A stretch of DNA of 64,000 nt, taken from BS150m-G50 sp964501185 [NCBI: uncultured Bacteroidia bacterium] (GTDB taxonomy: Bacteria; CAIWAD01; BS150m-G50). Below, in pieces: positions 45,800-54,515 of the stretch. The DNA lies in contig CAZCRT010000008.1 of the NCBI GenBank assembly GCA_964501185.1, positions 1-64,000 on the forward strand. The letters are read 5' to 3'. The notes beneath the pieces are model-generated. The model did not search any database. It saw only the letters and a list, made by a program, of their open reading frames with translations, and was not told where the DNA came from. Within the stretch, counting starts at the first letter, position 1, and every line of letters starts with the position of its first letter. The position numbers and the translations under genes were made by a program.

Positions 45800-46989
45800 C
45801 CGGACAGCAGTGGGATGTGATCATTGGCGGTGCAGGTCCCGGTGGTAGTGCGGCAGCGGAGTACTGCGCCAGGGCAGGCCTGCGGACTCTGTTGCTGGAG
45901 AAGGATCGTGATATTGGAATTCCTGTCCGTTGTGGTGAGGGCGTGCCACACGATGGCCTGGTAGAATTCTGCGAGCCTGACCCCCGCTGGATTGCAACCG
46001 AAATCGACAGTGTGCGAATCTACTCTCCTGATGCAACCAGTTTTAACCTGTCGATGCCCGGAGCCGGATATATTCTCGACCGACGTACTTTTGATTATTA
46101 CCTGGCCACACGCGCAGCCAGTGAAGGTGCCCGGGTGGAAACCGGTGTTACCATCAGCGGTGTTATCAGCGAGCAGGGTTGTGTTACCGGAGTGGAACTC
46201 GAGCAGGGTCGTAAACGCTATAAGTTAAACTGTCGCCTGCTGATTGCTGCTGATGGTGTAGAGTCCCGGATTGCCCGTTGGGCGGGATTACGTACCTTTA
46301 CAACTCTCAAGGATCTGGACAGTTGTCAGCAGGTAACATTGCAGGGAAAGAATATTGATTCCGGCCGGGTGGATTTCTACTTCGGCAATAAAACCGCTCC
46401 TGGTGGTTACGCCTGGGTATTTCCTAAAGGTGATAACATGGCCAACGTCGGGCTGGGTATCTCCGGGAAGGCTTCAATTCATCGTAAGGCTCATCTCTAT
46501 CTGGAGGATTTCCTGCAGGCGCATTTCCCGGATGCCTCTATTCTGAGCACAACCTGCGGTGGCATTCCGCTGGATGGCTCATTGAAAGCACCCTACGGTA
46601 ATGGCATAATGATTGTGGGTGATGCCGCCCATCAGCCAAACCCTGTCACCGGAGCCGGGATTATCAACGCCATGATTGCCGGGAAGCTGGCTGCTGAAAC
46701 TGCTGCAACCGCTCTGGCAGAGGATGATGTCAGCGCTGGCGTACTGTCGGCTTATGGCAAAGCCTGGCAGAAACGGGTCGGTTGGGAGCACAAACTGTAC
46801 TATCGGGTACGGGGGTTGATGGAAGATCTTAACGATGAAACATATAACAGCGTAGCGGCCACTCTTCATGACCTTCCGGAGTCAAAACGGAATCTGCGCA
46901 AAGTGTTGATGACTGTGTTCCGCAACCAGCCAGGATTCGTGCTGGATCTGGTGATGGGATTGTTTGGTAGTAGATCTGGTAAGGAGTAG
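45796..46989 (+). CDS. geranylgeranyl-reductase-family flavoprotein
   Basis: A 397-residue FAD-dependent oxidoreductase of the geranylgeranyl reductase (ChlP/GGR) family. The N-terminal dinucleotide motif GGAGPGGSAAA is at residues 11-21, the family CG.G motif appears as RCGEGVPHDGL near 41, and the GDAAHQPNPVTGAGI FAD motif near 274. Archaeal enzymes of this family saturate the double bonds of geranylgeranyl lipids using ferredoxin-type donors; bacterial relatives reduce menaquinone side chains (MenJ). It overlaps the ferredoxin gene by ATGA and ends 2 bases before cysS. Confidence 0.9.
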   Translation: MTGQQWDVIIGGAGPGGSAAAEYCARAGLRTLLLEKDRDIGIPVRCGEGVPHDGLVEFCEPDPRWIATEIDSVRIYSPDATSFNLSMPGAGYILDRRTFDYYLATRAASEGARVETGVTISGVISEQGCVTGVELEQGRKRYKLNCRLLIAADGVESRIARWAGLRTFTTLKDLDSCQQVTLQGKNIDSGRVDFYFGNKTAPGGYAWVFPKGDNMANVGLGISGKASIHRKAHLYLEDFLQAHFPDASILSTTCGGIPLDGSLKAPYGNGIMIVGDAAHQPNPVTGAGIINAMIAGKLAAETAATALAEDDVSAGVLSAYGKAWQKRVGWEHKLYYRVRGLMEDLNDETYNSVAATLHDLPESKRNLRKVLMTVFRNQPGFVLDLVMGLFGSRSGKE

Positions 46990-46991
46990 GG

Positions 46992-48407
46992 ATGGCATTG
47001 AAGTTTTATAACAGTATGTCTCGCAGAAAAGAGCAGTTTGTTCCTTTGCAGGAGGGGAAGGTCGGGCTCTATACCTGCGGCCCCACTGTCTATAATTACG
47101 CTCATATCGGTAATTTCCGCACATACATGTTCGAGGATCTCCTGCGGCGTTACCTTCAATTCAGTGGCTACTCTGTGACACAGGTGATGAACCTGACCGA
47201 TGTTGATGATAAGACTATCCGCACTTCGCAGGAAAAAGGACTGCCCTTGCAGGAGTTTACCAGACCCTTCAAAGAGGCGTTCTTTAATGACCTCAAAACC
47301 CTCAATATAGAATCAGCCGAATACTATCCTGCCGCTACCGATCATGTACCGGAGATGGTAGAACTGGTAAAGCTGCTGCAGGAAAATGGACACACTTACG
47401 AAAGTGAAGGTTCCATATACTTCAGCATTGATAGCTTCCCTGATTACGGGAAACTGGCCAATCTCGATCCGGAAGGGATGCGTGCCAGTGAACGGGTCGA
47501 TAACGATGAATACGAGAAGGATGACGCCCGCGATTTCGCGCTCTGGAAAGCCTGGACGGAAGAGGATGGTGAAGTGTTCTGGGATACAGAGCTGGGCAGA
47601 GGCCGCCCCGGATGGCATATCGAATGCAGTGCCATGTCCACCCGTTATCTGGGGACCAGCTTCGACCTGCACACCGGTGGTGTTGACAACCGCTTCCCGC
47701 ACCATGAAAACGAGATTGCCCAGAGCGTTTGTGGTTACAGGGAGAAGTTTGTCAACTACTGGATGCACAGCGAGTTCCTGCTGGTTGAGGGACGCAAGAT
47801 GAGCAAATCGCTGGATAATTTCTACACCATTACGGAACTGCTGGAGAAGGGACTGGACCCGATTGCAATACGTTATGCGCTGCTCAGTGTTCACTATCGC
47901 ATGAAACTGAGTTTTTCCATTGCCGGGGTGAGAGCGGCAGGGCAGAGCGTACAGCGGTTACAGAATTTCTACAAGTCTCTCTGCAGGGTTACGGAAGCCT
48001 CCGGTGCAGACAATACCGATACCGACAGTCGTGTCAGTAAGCTTGTTGAACAGGCTGACACGGCTTTCAGGGAAGCAATGGATGACGATCTCAACATAGC
48101 GTCCGCACTCGGGGGTATCTTCTCGTTACTGCCTGAGATAAACCGCCTGCAGGATGAAAACATGCTGAGCAGTGAAGGTGCATCAACAGTACGCAACTTC
48201 CTGGACAGTATCGACACTGTACTCGGTGTTATCGTTCAGGAAGAGGAGTGCAACAGTGAGATCGAGCAACTGATGGCAGATCGTCAGGCTGCCCGGGAAA
48301 GCAAAGACTGGTCGGAAGCGGACCGTATTCGTGACCGGATCAAGCAGCTTGGATATGTCATCGAAGACTCGCCGGATGGGCCGCGCTATCACCGCTGCAA
48401 AAGCTGA
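46992..48407 (+). CDS. cysS: cysteinyl-tRNA synthetase
   Basis: Class I synthetase for tRNA-Cys. 471 residues, with the HIGN signature at 38-41, KMSKS at 269-273, and zinc ligands including Cys28 in YTCGPTVYN and the CSAM and HHENEIAQ segments near 210 and 235. Family length, intact. Confidence 0.98.
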   Translation: MALKFYNSMSRRKEQFVPLQEGKVGLYTCGPTVYNYAHIGNFRTYMFEDLLRRYLQFSGYSVTQVMNLTDVDDKTIRTSQEKGLPLQEFTRPFKEAFFNDLKTLNIESAEYYPAATDHVPEMVELVKLLQENGHTYESEGSIYFSIDSFPDYGKLANLDPEGMRASERVDNDEYEKDDARDFALWKAWTEEDGEVFWDTELGRGRPGWHIECSAMSTRYLGTSFDLHTGGVDNRFPHHENEIAQSVCGYREKFVNYWMHSEFLLVEGRKMSKSLDNFYTITELLEKGLDPIAIRYALLSVHYRMKLSFSIAGVRAAGQSVQRLQNFYKSLCRVTEASGADNTDTDSRVSKLVEQADTAFREAMDDDLNIASALGGIFSLLPEINRLQDENMLSSEGASTVRNFLDSIDTVLGVIVQEEECNSEIEQLMADRQAARESKDWSEADRIRDRIKQLGYVIEDSPDGPRYHRCKS

Positions 48408-48412
48408 TCATT

Positions 48413-48997
48413 ATGGATATAATCTCAATAGCTGTCACACTCATACTGATCATGGACCCCTTCGGGAATATACCTGTATTCCTGTCCATTCTGGATGAGG
48501 TTCCGGGTCACAGGCGCCGCCGGATCCTGGTACGGGAGCTGATCCTGGCACTGGCAGTAATAATGGTCTTCATTTTCTGCGGCCGTTACATGATGGGATT
48601 TCTGGGCCTGAAGCAGGAAGCGGTCAGTATTGCCGGTGGTATCATCCTCTTTCTGATTGCCATTCGAATGGTGTTTCCCAGAACCAGAGTGCAGGTACCC
48701 ACAGAGTGTGAGGGAGAACCGTTGCTGGTTCCGCTGGCAATACCCCTGATTGCCGGCCCGTCACTGCTGGCGGTGCTGATTCTCTTTTCCACCTCCACAC
48801 AGGTGCAACTCACCGGTCTGCTGCTGGCATCACTACTGGCCTGGGGCGTGGCTTTCATTGTGCTCTTCAGCGCAACCTTCCTGATCCGCTTCCTCACCAG
48901 ACGGGGCCTGATAGCGGTGGAGCGGTTGATGGGTATGATACTGGTCGCAATCGCGGTACAGCTGTTTCTGGATGGTGTAGCCAGCTATCTGGGGTAG
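48413..48997 (+). CDS. MarC family membrane protein
   Basis: A 194-residue protein with about six membrane helices, matching the MarC/UPF0056 family (opening DPFGNIPVFLSIL). The function is unknown; an antibiotic-resistance role once proposed for E. coli MarC was not supported. It follows cysS by 5 bases. Confidence 0.88.
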   Translation: MDIISIAVTLILIMDPFGNIPVFLSILDEVPGHRRRRILVRELILALAVIMVFIFCGRYMMGFLGLKQEAVSIAGGIILFLIAIRMVFPRTRVQVPTECEGEPLLVPLAIPLIAGPSLLAVLILFSTSTQVQLTGLLLASLLAWGVAFIVLFSATFLIRFLTRRGLIAVERLMGMILVAIAVQLFLDGVASYLG

Positions 48998-49044
48998 AGG
49001 GAGCGTGGAAACTGACCTCAGGTTATCACACAATGGAGTACCCC

Positions 49045-49827
49045 ATGCAACTTCTGGACCTGACACCGGAAACTGAAGCAACCTTCCTCCATTGTCTTCA
49101 CGATGAAAAGCCGGATGATCCGCGGGTAATCGACTTACGTCGCAGGTGGGTCGAAGAGAAGCGTGATCGGGGCTTTCGTGGTAAGGTACTGCGTCTGGAA
49201 AGTGGTGAAATTGCTGCCCTGGGACAATACCTGCCGATCGAAGAGAGTTTTATCGATGGAGATAATCTGACGGTAATCCTCTGCCTCTGGGTGCATGGCT
49301 ATGATCACCACATTGGCAACCGGCAGGAAAATGGCTATGGCCGGTTCATGCTGGAACAGATAGAAACTGAGATTCGTGACAGTGGAGCAGAGGGGATCGT
49401 TGCCTGGGGGATGGATTTTCCTTACTGGAATCCGGTCTCTTTCTACGAGCATATGGGATATGAACGGGTCGACAGGGATGGGCCAGCTGTACTGGTCTGG
49501 AAACCGTTTGTTCCGGAAGCACAACCTCCCCGCTGGTTTCATCTTCAGAAGCGTCCGCAAACCGATCCACAGAGGGTGACGGTTCATTCTTTTTACAATG
49601 GCTGGTGTACGGGCAGTTGTGGCCAGTGTGTTACGGTTCGCGACGCCGTAGCTGGAATCGATGAGAAAATCCGTTTCCGGGAGGTGGACAGCAATCAGCG
49701 GGAACAGCTTGTTGAGTGGGGTATTTCCACCGGTACTTATCTGGATGGGGAGCCGTTCCGCCCCGACGAACCCCCCTTCAGCAGTGAAGATCTGCGACAG
49801 GAAATCCTGTCACGCATTGAAGAGTAA
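49045..49827 (+). CDS. GNAT acetyltransferase fused to a YoaP-like domain
   Basis: A 260-residue protein. Residues about 1-160 form a GNAT fold (WNPVSFYEHMGYERVDRDG as its last beta strand). Residues about 165-260 resemble the YoaP domain, a thioredoxin-like end, with a Cys cluster C-x3-C-x2-C (NGWCTGSCGQC) in place of a CxxC. The triad may bind a metal or reduce a thiol. GGAG (49036-49039) supports ATG 49045; ATG 49033 is four codons upstream. The gene is convergent with rpmB. Confidence 0.8.
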   Translation: MQLLDLTPETEATFLHCLHDEKPDDPRVIDLRRRWVEEKRDRGFRGKVLRLESGEIAALGQYLPIEESFIDGDNLTVILCLWVHGYDHHIGNRQENGYGRFMLEQIETEIRDSGAEGIVAWGMDFPYWNPVSFYEHMGYERVDRDGPAVLVWKPFVPEAQPPRWFHLQKRPQTDPQRVTVHSFYNGWCTGSCGQCVTVRDAVAGIDEKIRFREVDSNQREQLVEWGISTGTYLDGEPFRPDEPPFSSEDLRQEILSRIEE

Positions 49828-49851
49828 CTGCTGTATCACATGGCAATCCAT

Positions 49852-49882
49852 AAAAAAGGGCACCCCTGTTGATGGAGTGCCC
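49852..49882 (-). terminator. intrinsic terminator of rpmB
   Basis: Read on the minus strand, GGGCACTCC (49882-49874) pairs with GGGGTGCCC (49866-49858), one G-U wobble, and is followed by six Us (49857-49852). On the plus strand the same position is a C-A mismatch and there is no U-run, so it works for rpmB. Confidence 0.88.
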
Positions 49883-49915
49883 TGAATAAGCCTATCAAAT
49901 ATACGGAAACCGGGA

Positions 49916-50104
49916 TCAGACCTGGATTGTTTTACCAGCCTGGATGCAGGAAGCGCAGACCTTCATCTTGACCCTGACGCCATCCTTTTTAACCCGTACA
50001 GTCTGAATATTGGGGTACTGGACCCGCTTGGTAATATTATGGGCGTGACTGATGGAATTACCAAACATCGGACCCTTACCACATATTTCGCATACTCGTG
50101 ACAT
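49916..50104 (-). CDS. rpmB: 50S ribosomal protein L28
   Basis: A 62-residue ribosomal protein. It has the zinc-type (C+) Cys pairs CEIC (residues 5-8) and CASC (53-56) and the SHAHN motif. The start is at 50104, where GAGGAG precedes ATG; the frame runs 17 codons further upstream without support. Confidence 0.95.
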   Translation of the reverse strand: MSRVCEICGKGPMFGNSISHAHNITKRVQYPNIQTVRVKKDGVRVKMKVCASCIQAGKTIQV

Positions 50105-50486
50105 GATATTCTCCTCTATTCCAGCTGCAGCATACAAAACTACACTGCTCTTCACTACTTACAGACCCTCATATTATATGCACAGTATGCAAAAGGCAAG
50201 GGAAAAACTCAGGTCGGAAAATTGACCGGTTCGAAGCATTTTTCCTGCTATGCATCACCTCCTGTAGATGGATACTTTCCCGGTTATTAACACCGCTCCT
50301 TTTTAAAGGTTGAATTTGCAGCAGCAGTTCTCTAAAGTTAACGATCCTGAGTCCGATAGTGTGATCTGGCAGCAGCGCTTGTTGGTGCGAAATGTAACAC
50401 AATCGGATATAAGGATTGCAGAGAAGCGCTATTACTGCGGCTCCGCAGATGTAACCATCATAATGTCCATGAAACTGGGAGAGTAA
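50105..50486. other. divergent rpmB / TPR-gene spacer
   Basis: No gene is supported in these 382 bases. It holds the rpmB leader on the minus strand with a possible -10 TATAAT (plus-strand ATTATA, 50173-50178; no good -35). On the plus side, a small perfect hairpin CTGCGG-CT-CCGCAG (50435-50448) lies 39 bases before the TPR gene. Confidence 0.5.
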
Positions 50487-53141
50487 ATGGCTGGCAAAAC
50501 TGACCAGGAAAAAGCGAAATATTGGATTCAGGAAACACACAAAATTCATAAAAACCCCAACCCCGATCTGAAAAAAGTAATCGCGGGTTATCGCAAGGGG
50601 CTTTCCTATTATCAGGCTGATGCTGAAGGGCACTATTTTCTCGGTGTAGCTTATCTCGGTACAGGTCAATTTGCCCAGGCTCTGGAAGAGTTCGATCTGG
50701 CGCTGGGTTATCGTCCTGAGTTTCCAGATGTATTTTTCCATAAGGGGCAGGCGTTGATCAATCTGCGCCGTCTGGAAGAGGCTGCTGAAAGCTTTAAAAA
50801 GGCGCTGAAGTTCAATCCCCAGGCAACGCCGGTAATCTACAGTCTGGGTTTCGCTTATCAGTCGATGGGCAAACAGGAAGAGGCGGAGAAGTACTTTACC
50901 GAGGCTTACGGCAAGAATCCGGTCGATAAACCAGGTGTCATGCAGTATCTGATGTTTCTCAACCAGACGCAGCAGAGTGAAAAGGCACTTGAGGTTGTAG
51001 AGGCCTTCCTTGAGAAGGTTCCGGGAGATCGGGATGTGCGCAATTTCAGAGCACTGGTATTGATCAACCTCAAGCGAGGTGAAGAAGCACGTGAGTTACT
51101 GCTGGCGCTCTCAGAGGAGTTTCCTGCTGACGGTGGAACAAAATTCAACCTGGCGCAGGCCTACGAACTGCTGCAGGATTATGACAACGCGGAACCGTTT
51201 TACCGGGAGGCGTTGAAAATCAATCCCAACTATGCACCGGTATACAACAAGCTGGGTGGTTTGTTATCTCGGCGGCAGGATTTTGATGAAGCGCTGAAGA
51301 TCCTGGAACAGGGTCTGGAGATGGCGCCCCAGGATCCCAACCTGCGCTACAGTCGCGCTCTTGTACTGGCTGATATGAAACGCACAGAAGAGGCGGAAGA
51401 GCTGCTGACAGAACTGCTGAAGGAGTATCCTGATTTTGCTCCTGCTCGAGCGGCGCTGGAAAGACTGAATCAGTCTACCGGCAAGGTCGCCCGTGGTGTA
51501 GAAGAGATCGAAAAAGATCTGAAGGACAAACCGGATGATCCAACACTGGAAGCAGAGCTTGCTCACACGCATCTGTTATCCCGCAGCTTTGAGAAAGCAA
51601 TTGAATTACTCGAAAAACACCGTGGCAGTTTTGCCGGTAACGCTGCATTTATGGCTGATCTGGGTTATGCCTACGCGGGCAACGCCCAGCAATCACCTGA
51701 ACTGATGGAAAAAGCTGAAGAGGCTCTGGAAAGCAGTCTGCAGCTCAAGCCTGACCAGCCGGCAGTCCTGCTGCAACTGGCACGCATCGCTCTGAATCAA
51801 TCCCGGCCACAGGCTGCCTTCGAATATTCAGAGAAGTGTGAAGCCAATGGTGGTGAATCCACACAGAGTGCTAACGTGAAAGGGTATGCCCTGCTGCAGA
51901 AAGGATTTGCAGAGGAAGCGTTAAATCATTTTCAGCGTTCACTGGAGCTGCAACCGGAAAACAACCTGGAAGCGATCAGTAATCTGGCACAGCTTTCCGA
52001 TTTTTCAGGACAGCTGGAGCAGGCCAATGGCTACTATCAACAGTGGAAGGAACTCGTTCCGAAGGATGTAACACCGCTTATGAAGCAGGCGATGATGGCA
52101 ATACGCAGTGGTGCACCTGAAGATGGAATTGACATTTTCGACAGGGTTCTGGAACTGAAACCGGATGAGGCCAGCGCACTGTTCATGCAGAGTATGGCAC
52201 TCAAGGATCAGGGCCGGATAGAGGATGCTATTGAGAAGCTACAGAAAGCGGTAGAGGTCAAACCGGATTACAGCGAAGCTGCCTACTATCTTAAACAGCT
52301 GGAGCAGAATCGTCCACTCGGGCTTTCATCACTGACTGAGCTTGAGGAGAGCGTTGCCGAAGACCCGGAGAATTACGATGACCGCTATCTGCTGGGATAC
52401 ATCTACATGCATATGCGTCGCTTCAGTGACGCAGCTGAGCAGCTGCAGGCTGTTGTTGAGAATGACAATGAAAACTACCGGGCCAATTTTGAACTGGCTG
52501 ACGCTCTCTTTCACAGTGGGGAGAAAGATCGTGCAATCGATATTCTGATTGCTCTGGAGGAGAAAATCCCTCGCGATCCAGGTCTACGTTTCCGACTGGC
52601 AGATATGCTGGAGAGTAATGAGGAATACGACCTGGCTCTGAAGGAGTTCCGGAACGCTGCCGAGATGATGCCACAGAATGTCAGTTTCCAGTATCGTCTT
52701 GCTCTGGCTCTCATCAATGCTGATAAAGAGGATAAGGGAGAAGAGAAGCTACGCAAGGTGCTTGAAGAACAGGAACAGTTTGCACCTGCCTGGATAGAGC
52801 TTGGCAAGCTGGAGATGACCAGTGATCGTGAGAAGAGCGCTCTGGAGAGCTTTGACAAAGCGCTGCGCTACAACCGCAATCTGGTTGATGCGATTTACTT
52901 TAAAGGGTTGATCTACCGCAATCAGCTGAAGGAAGAGTTTGAAGCATTGCGGCATTTTCGGGCAGTACTCGGCTTTCGCTGGGAATCTCCTGACGCTCAT
53001 TTCCAACTGGGCGAGATGCTGCGTGAATCTGAACCGGCTACTGCACGGCAGCACTTTGCTATGGCATTACGTTTCTGGGATGAGGATAACTTCAATTACC
53101 AGCGCGCTGACAGCTACCTGAAGGAATTGAAAGACGACTAA
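50487..53141 (+). CDS. large TPR-repeat protein
   Basis: An 884-residue soluble protein made almost wholly of tetratricopeptide repeats, about twenty, from residue 30 to the end (e.g. GHYFLGVAYLGTGQFAQALE). There is no signal peptide or enzyme domain. Such solenoids assemble multi-protein complexes. The ATG at 50487 has GGGAGAG upstream. A thioredoxin and a TlpA-like protein follow, and may belong to the same unit. Confidence 0.85.
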   Translation: MAGKTDQEKAKYWIQETHKIHKNPNPDLKKVIAGYRKGLSYYQADAEGHYFLGVAYLGTGQFAQALEEFDLALGYRPEFPDVFFHKGQALINLRRLEEAAESFKKALKFNPQATPVIYSLGFAYQSMGKQEEAEKYFTEAYGKNPVDKPGVMQYLMFLNQTQQSEKALEVVEAFLEKVPGDRDVRNFRALVLINLKRGEEARELLLALSEEFPADGGTKFNLAQAYELLQDYDNAEPFYREALKINPNYAPVYNKLGGLLSRRQDFDEALKILEQGLEMAPQDPNLRYSRALVLADMKRTEEAEELLTELLKEYPDFAPARAALERLNQSTGKVARGVEEIEKDLKDKPDDPTLEAELAHTHLLSRSFEKAIELLEKHRGSFAGNAAFMADLGYAYAGNAQQSPELMEKAEEALESSLQLKPDQPAVLLQLARIALNQSRPQAAFEYSEKCEANGGESTQSANVKGYALLQKGFAEEALNHFQRSLELQPENNLEAISNLAQLSDFSGQLEQANGYYQQWKELVPKDVTPLMKQAMMAIRSGAPEDGIDIFDRVLELKPDEASALFMQSMALKDQGRIEDAIEKLQKAVEVKPDYSEAAYYLKQLEQNRPLGLSSLTELEESVAEDPENYDDRYLLGYIYMHMRRFSDAAEQLQAVVENDNENYRANFELADALFHSGEKDRAIDILIALEEKIPRDPGLRFRLADMLESNEEYDLALKEFRNAAEMMPQNVSFQYRLALALINADKEDKGEEKLRKVLEEQEQFAPAWIELGKLEMTSDREKSALESFDKALRYNRNLVDAIYFKGLIYRNQLKEEFEALRHFRAVLGFRWESPDAHFQLGEMLRESEPATARQHFAMALRFWDEDNFNYQRADSYLKELKDD

Positions 53142-53285
53142 ATATGTATCACAGTGAAACCTCCTGTATCCAGTAGTGTTATCACACGCACAAATGCCGG
53201 AGTCAGCAGTTACAGTTTCAGTTGTGATGTTAAGAAACAGGAAATGTTGAAAACAGAATAGAATGTAATTGGAAAGGAGCCAGAA

Positions 53286-53609
53286 ATGGCAGAACTGCAG
53301 AATGTAAGCGAAGCCGATTTTGAGGAGCATGTACTTAAAAAGGAAAACCTGGTAGTTGTGGACTTCGGCGCAACCTGGTGTGCCCCCTGTAAGAAACTGC
53401 ACCCGTTGCTGGAAGAGTTGCTGGAAGAATACAGTGGTGAAGTTGATGGCGCCTATGTTGATGTTGGCGCTAATCCCAATCTGGCCCGGCAATATGGAGT
53501 AATTTCAGTTCCGCAGACTCATTTCTTCAAAGGTGGGGAACATGTCGACCAGGTGATAGGTCTAAGTAAAAAGGATAAATACAAAGATCTGATAGAAGCG
53601 CATAAGTAG
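53286..53609 (+). CDS. thioredoxin
   Basis: A 107-residue thioredoxin with the active site W31-C32-A-P-C35 and the cis-proline motif VPQT near 76. WCAPC differs from the classical WCGPC and may shift the redox potential. No signal peptide, so it acts in the cytoplasm. GGAG stands before ATG 53286. Confidence 0.92.
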   Translation: MAELQNVSEADFEEHVLKKENLVVVDFGATWCAPCKKLHPLLEELLEEYSGEVDGAYVDVGANPNLARQYGVISVPQTHFFKGGEHVDQVIGLSKKDKYKDLIEAHK

Positions 53610-53617
53610 GAGTCGAA

Positions 53618-54130
53618 ATGAGAGTACGTAATTTCATCCTGGCCCTGTTGCTGGGATTATCCGCTCTGGCAATCGTTGCCTGTGGCGGGAATGACAAAGC
53701 GCAGACTGAGACCAGTACACCACCGGTGGTGAAAGAGCAGATCATTGATCTGCAGGGATTCGATCTGGCAAGCTACAGTGGAAAAGTCCGTATGTATGAA
53801 CTCTGGGGAGTCTGGTGTATGCCATGCATTCTCTCCATGCCCAAAGTGCAGGAGTTGCATGAACAGTACAGCCCACACCCGGAATTCGAAATGCTTGTCA
53901 TTAACACCGCCTGGCGTGGTGACAATCCGCAGCGTGTCAAGGAGTGGCTGGATAAGAACCCGCAGTATACTTTCCAGGTCTACTATGATGGTGAGCATGC
54001 TATCTCACAGCTGTATCAGGTGAACAGCATTCCCCGTACGATTATTCTCGGCAAGGATGATCAGGTTCGTTTCAACGATCATCCTTCAAAACTTACCCAC
54101 GAATTCCTTGATCAGTTGCTGGCTGAGTAA
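53618..54130 (+). CDS. TlpA-like thioredoxin-fold lipoprotein
   Basis: A 170-residue lipoprotein: signal peptide with lipobox VAC (Cys22) and a TlpA/ResA-like domain with active site W66-C67-M-P-C70 and a cis-Pro near SIPRT. It probably reduces disulfides or matures cytochromes outside the inner membrane. It begins 8 bases after the cytoplasmic thioredoxin, so the two are likely a pair. Confidence 0.88.
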   Translation: MRVRNFILALLLGLSALAIVACGGNDKAQTETSTPPVVKEQIIDLQGFDLASYSGKVRMYELWGVWCMPCILSMPKVQELHEQYSPHPEFEMLVINTAWRGDNPQRVKEWLDKNPQYTFQVYYDGEHAISQLYQVNSIPRTIILGKDDQVRFNDHPSKLTHEFLDQLLAE

Positions 54131-54515
54131 TTACTCCAGCTGGTGTACTGCTCCCCGGCCGTTTCCCGGGATCAAATATCACATTTTAATGAGGGTGGGA
54201 TGCTCAGTCATCTCACCCTTTTTAACTACCCTTTAGAAGCTGTTTTCAGGTCGAAAAAACGCGAATAAGACCAGTTTTCAGGGTGTATTACACCTCCTTC
54301 TCTTGAAAATACAGTATGATAGCTTGGTCCGACCCCGGCTGTTATGAAAAGCGAACTTCAGATTCCCGAATACTAAAATTATGCATATATCTGCTATTCC
54401 CGGCAATGAATGCTGCAACCGAAAATCTTCCAGTATTATCCTGTGAAGTTGCCATTCTCTAATCACGATAGTATTCTATATGAAAGCCTATTAAGCCCAA
54501 TACCAGGAGTATATC
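54131..54515. other. intergenic region before the PLD gene
   Basis: Holds the terminator at 54192-54223. The rest is AT-rich with a small palindrome GGTGTATTACACC and no ORF I can support. It should contain the promoter of the next gene, but I could not pick a good -35/-10 pair. Confidence 0.4.
54192..54223 (+). terminator. intrinsic terminator after TlpA-like gene
   Basis: AGGGTGGGATG (54192-54202) pairs with CATCTCACCCT (54209-54219) with one mismatch, followed by a T-run to 54223. Confidence 0.88.
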
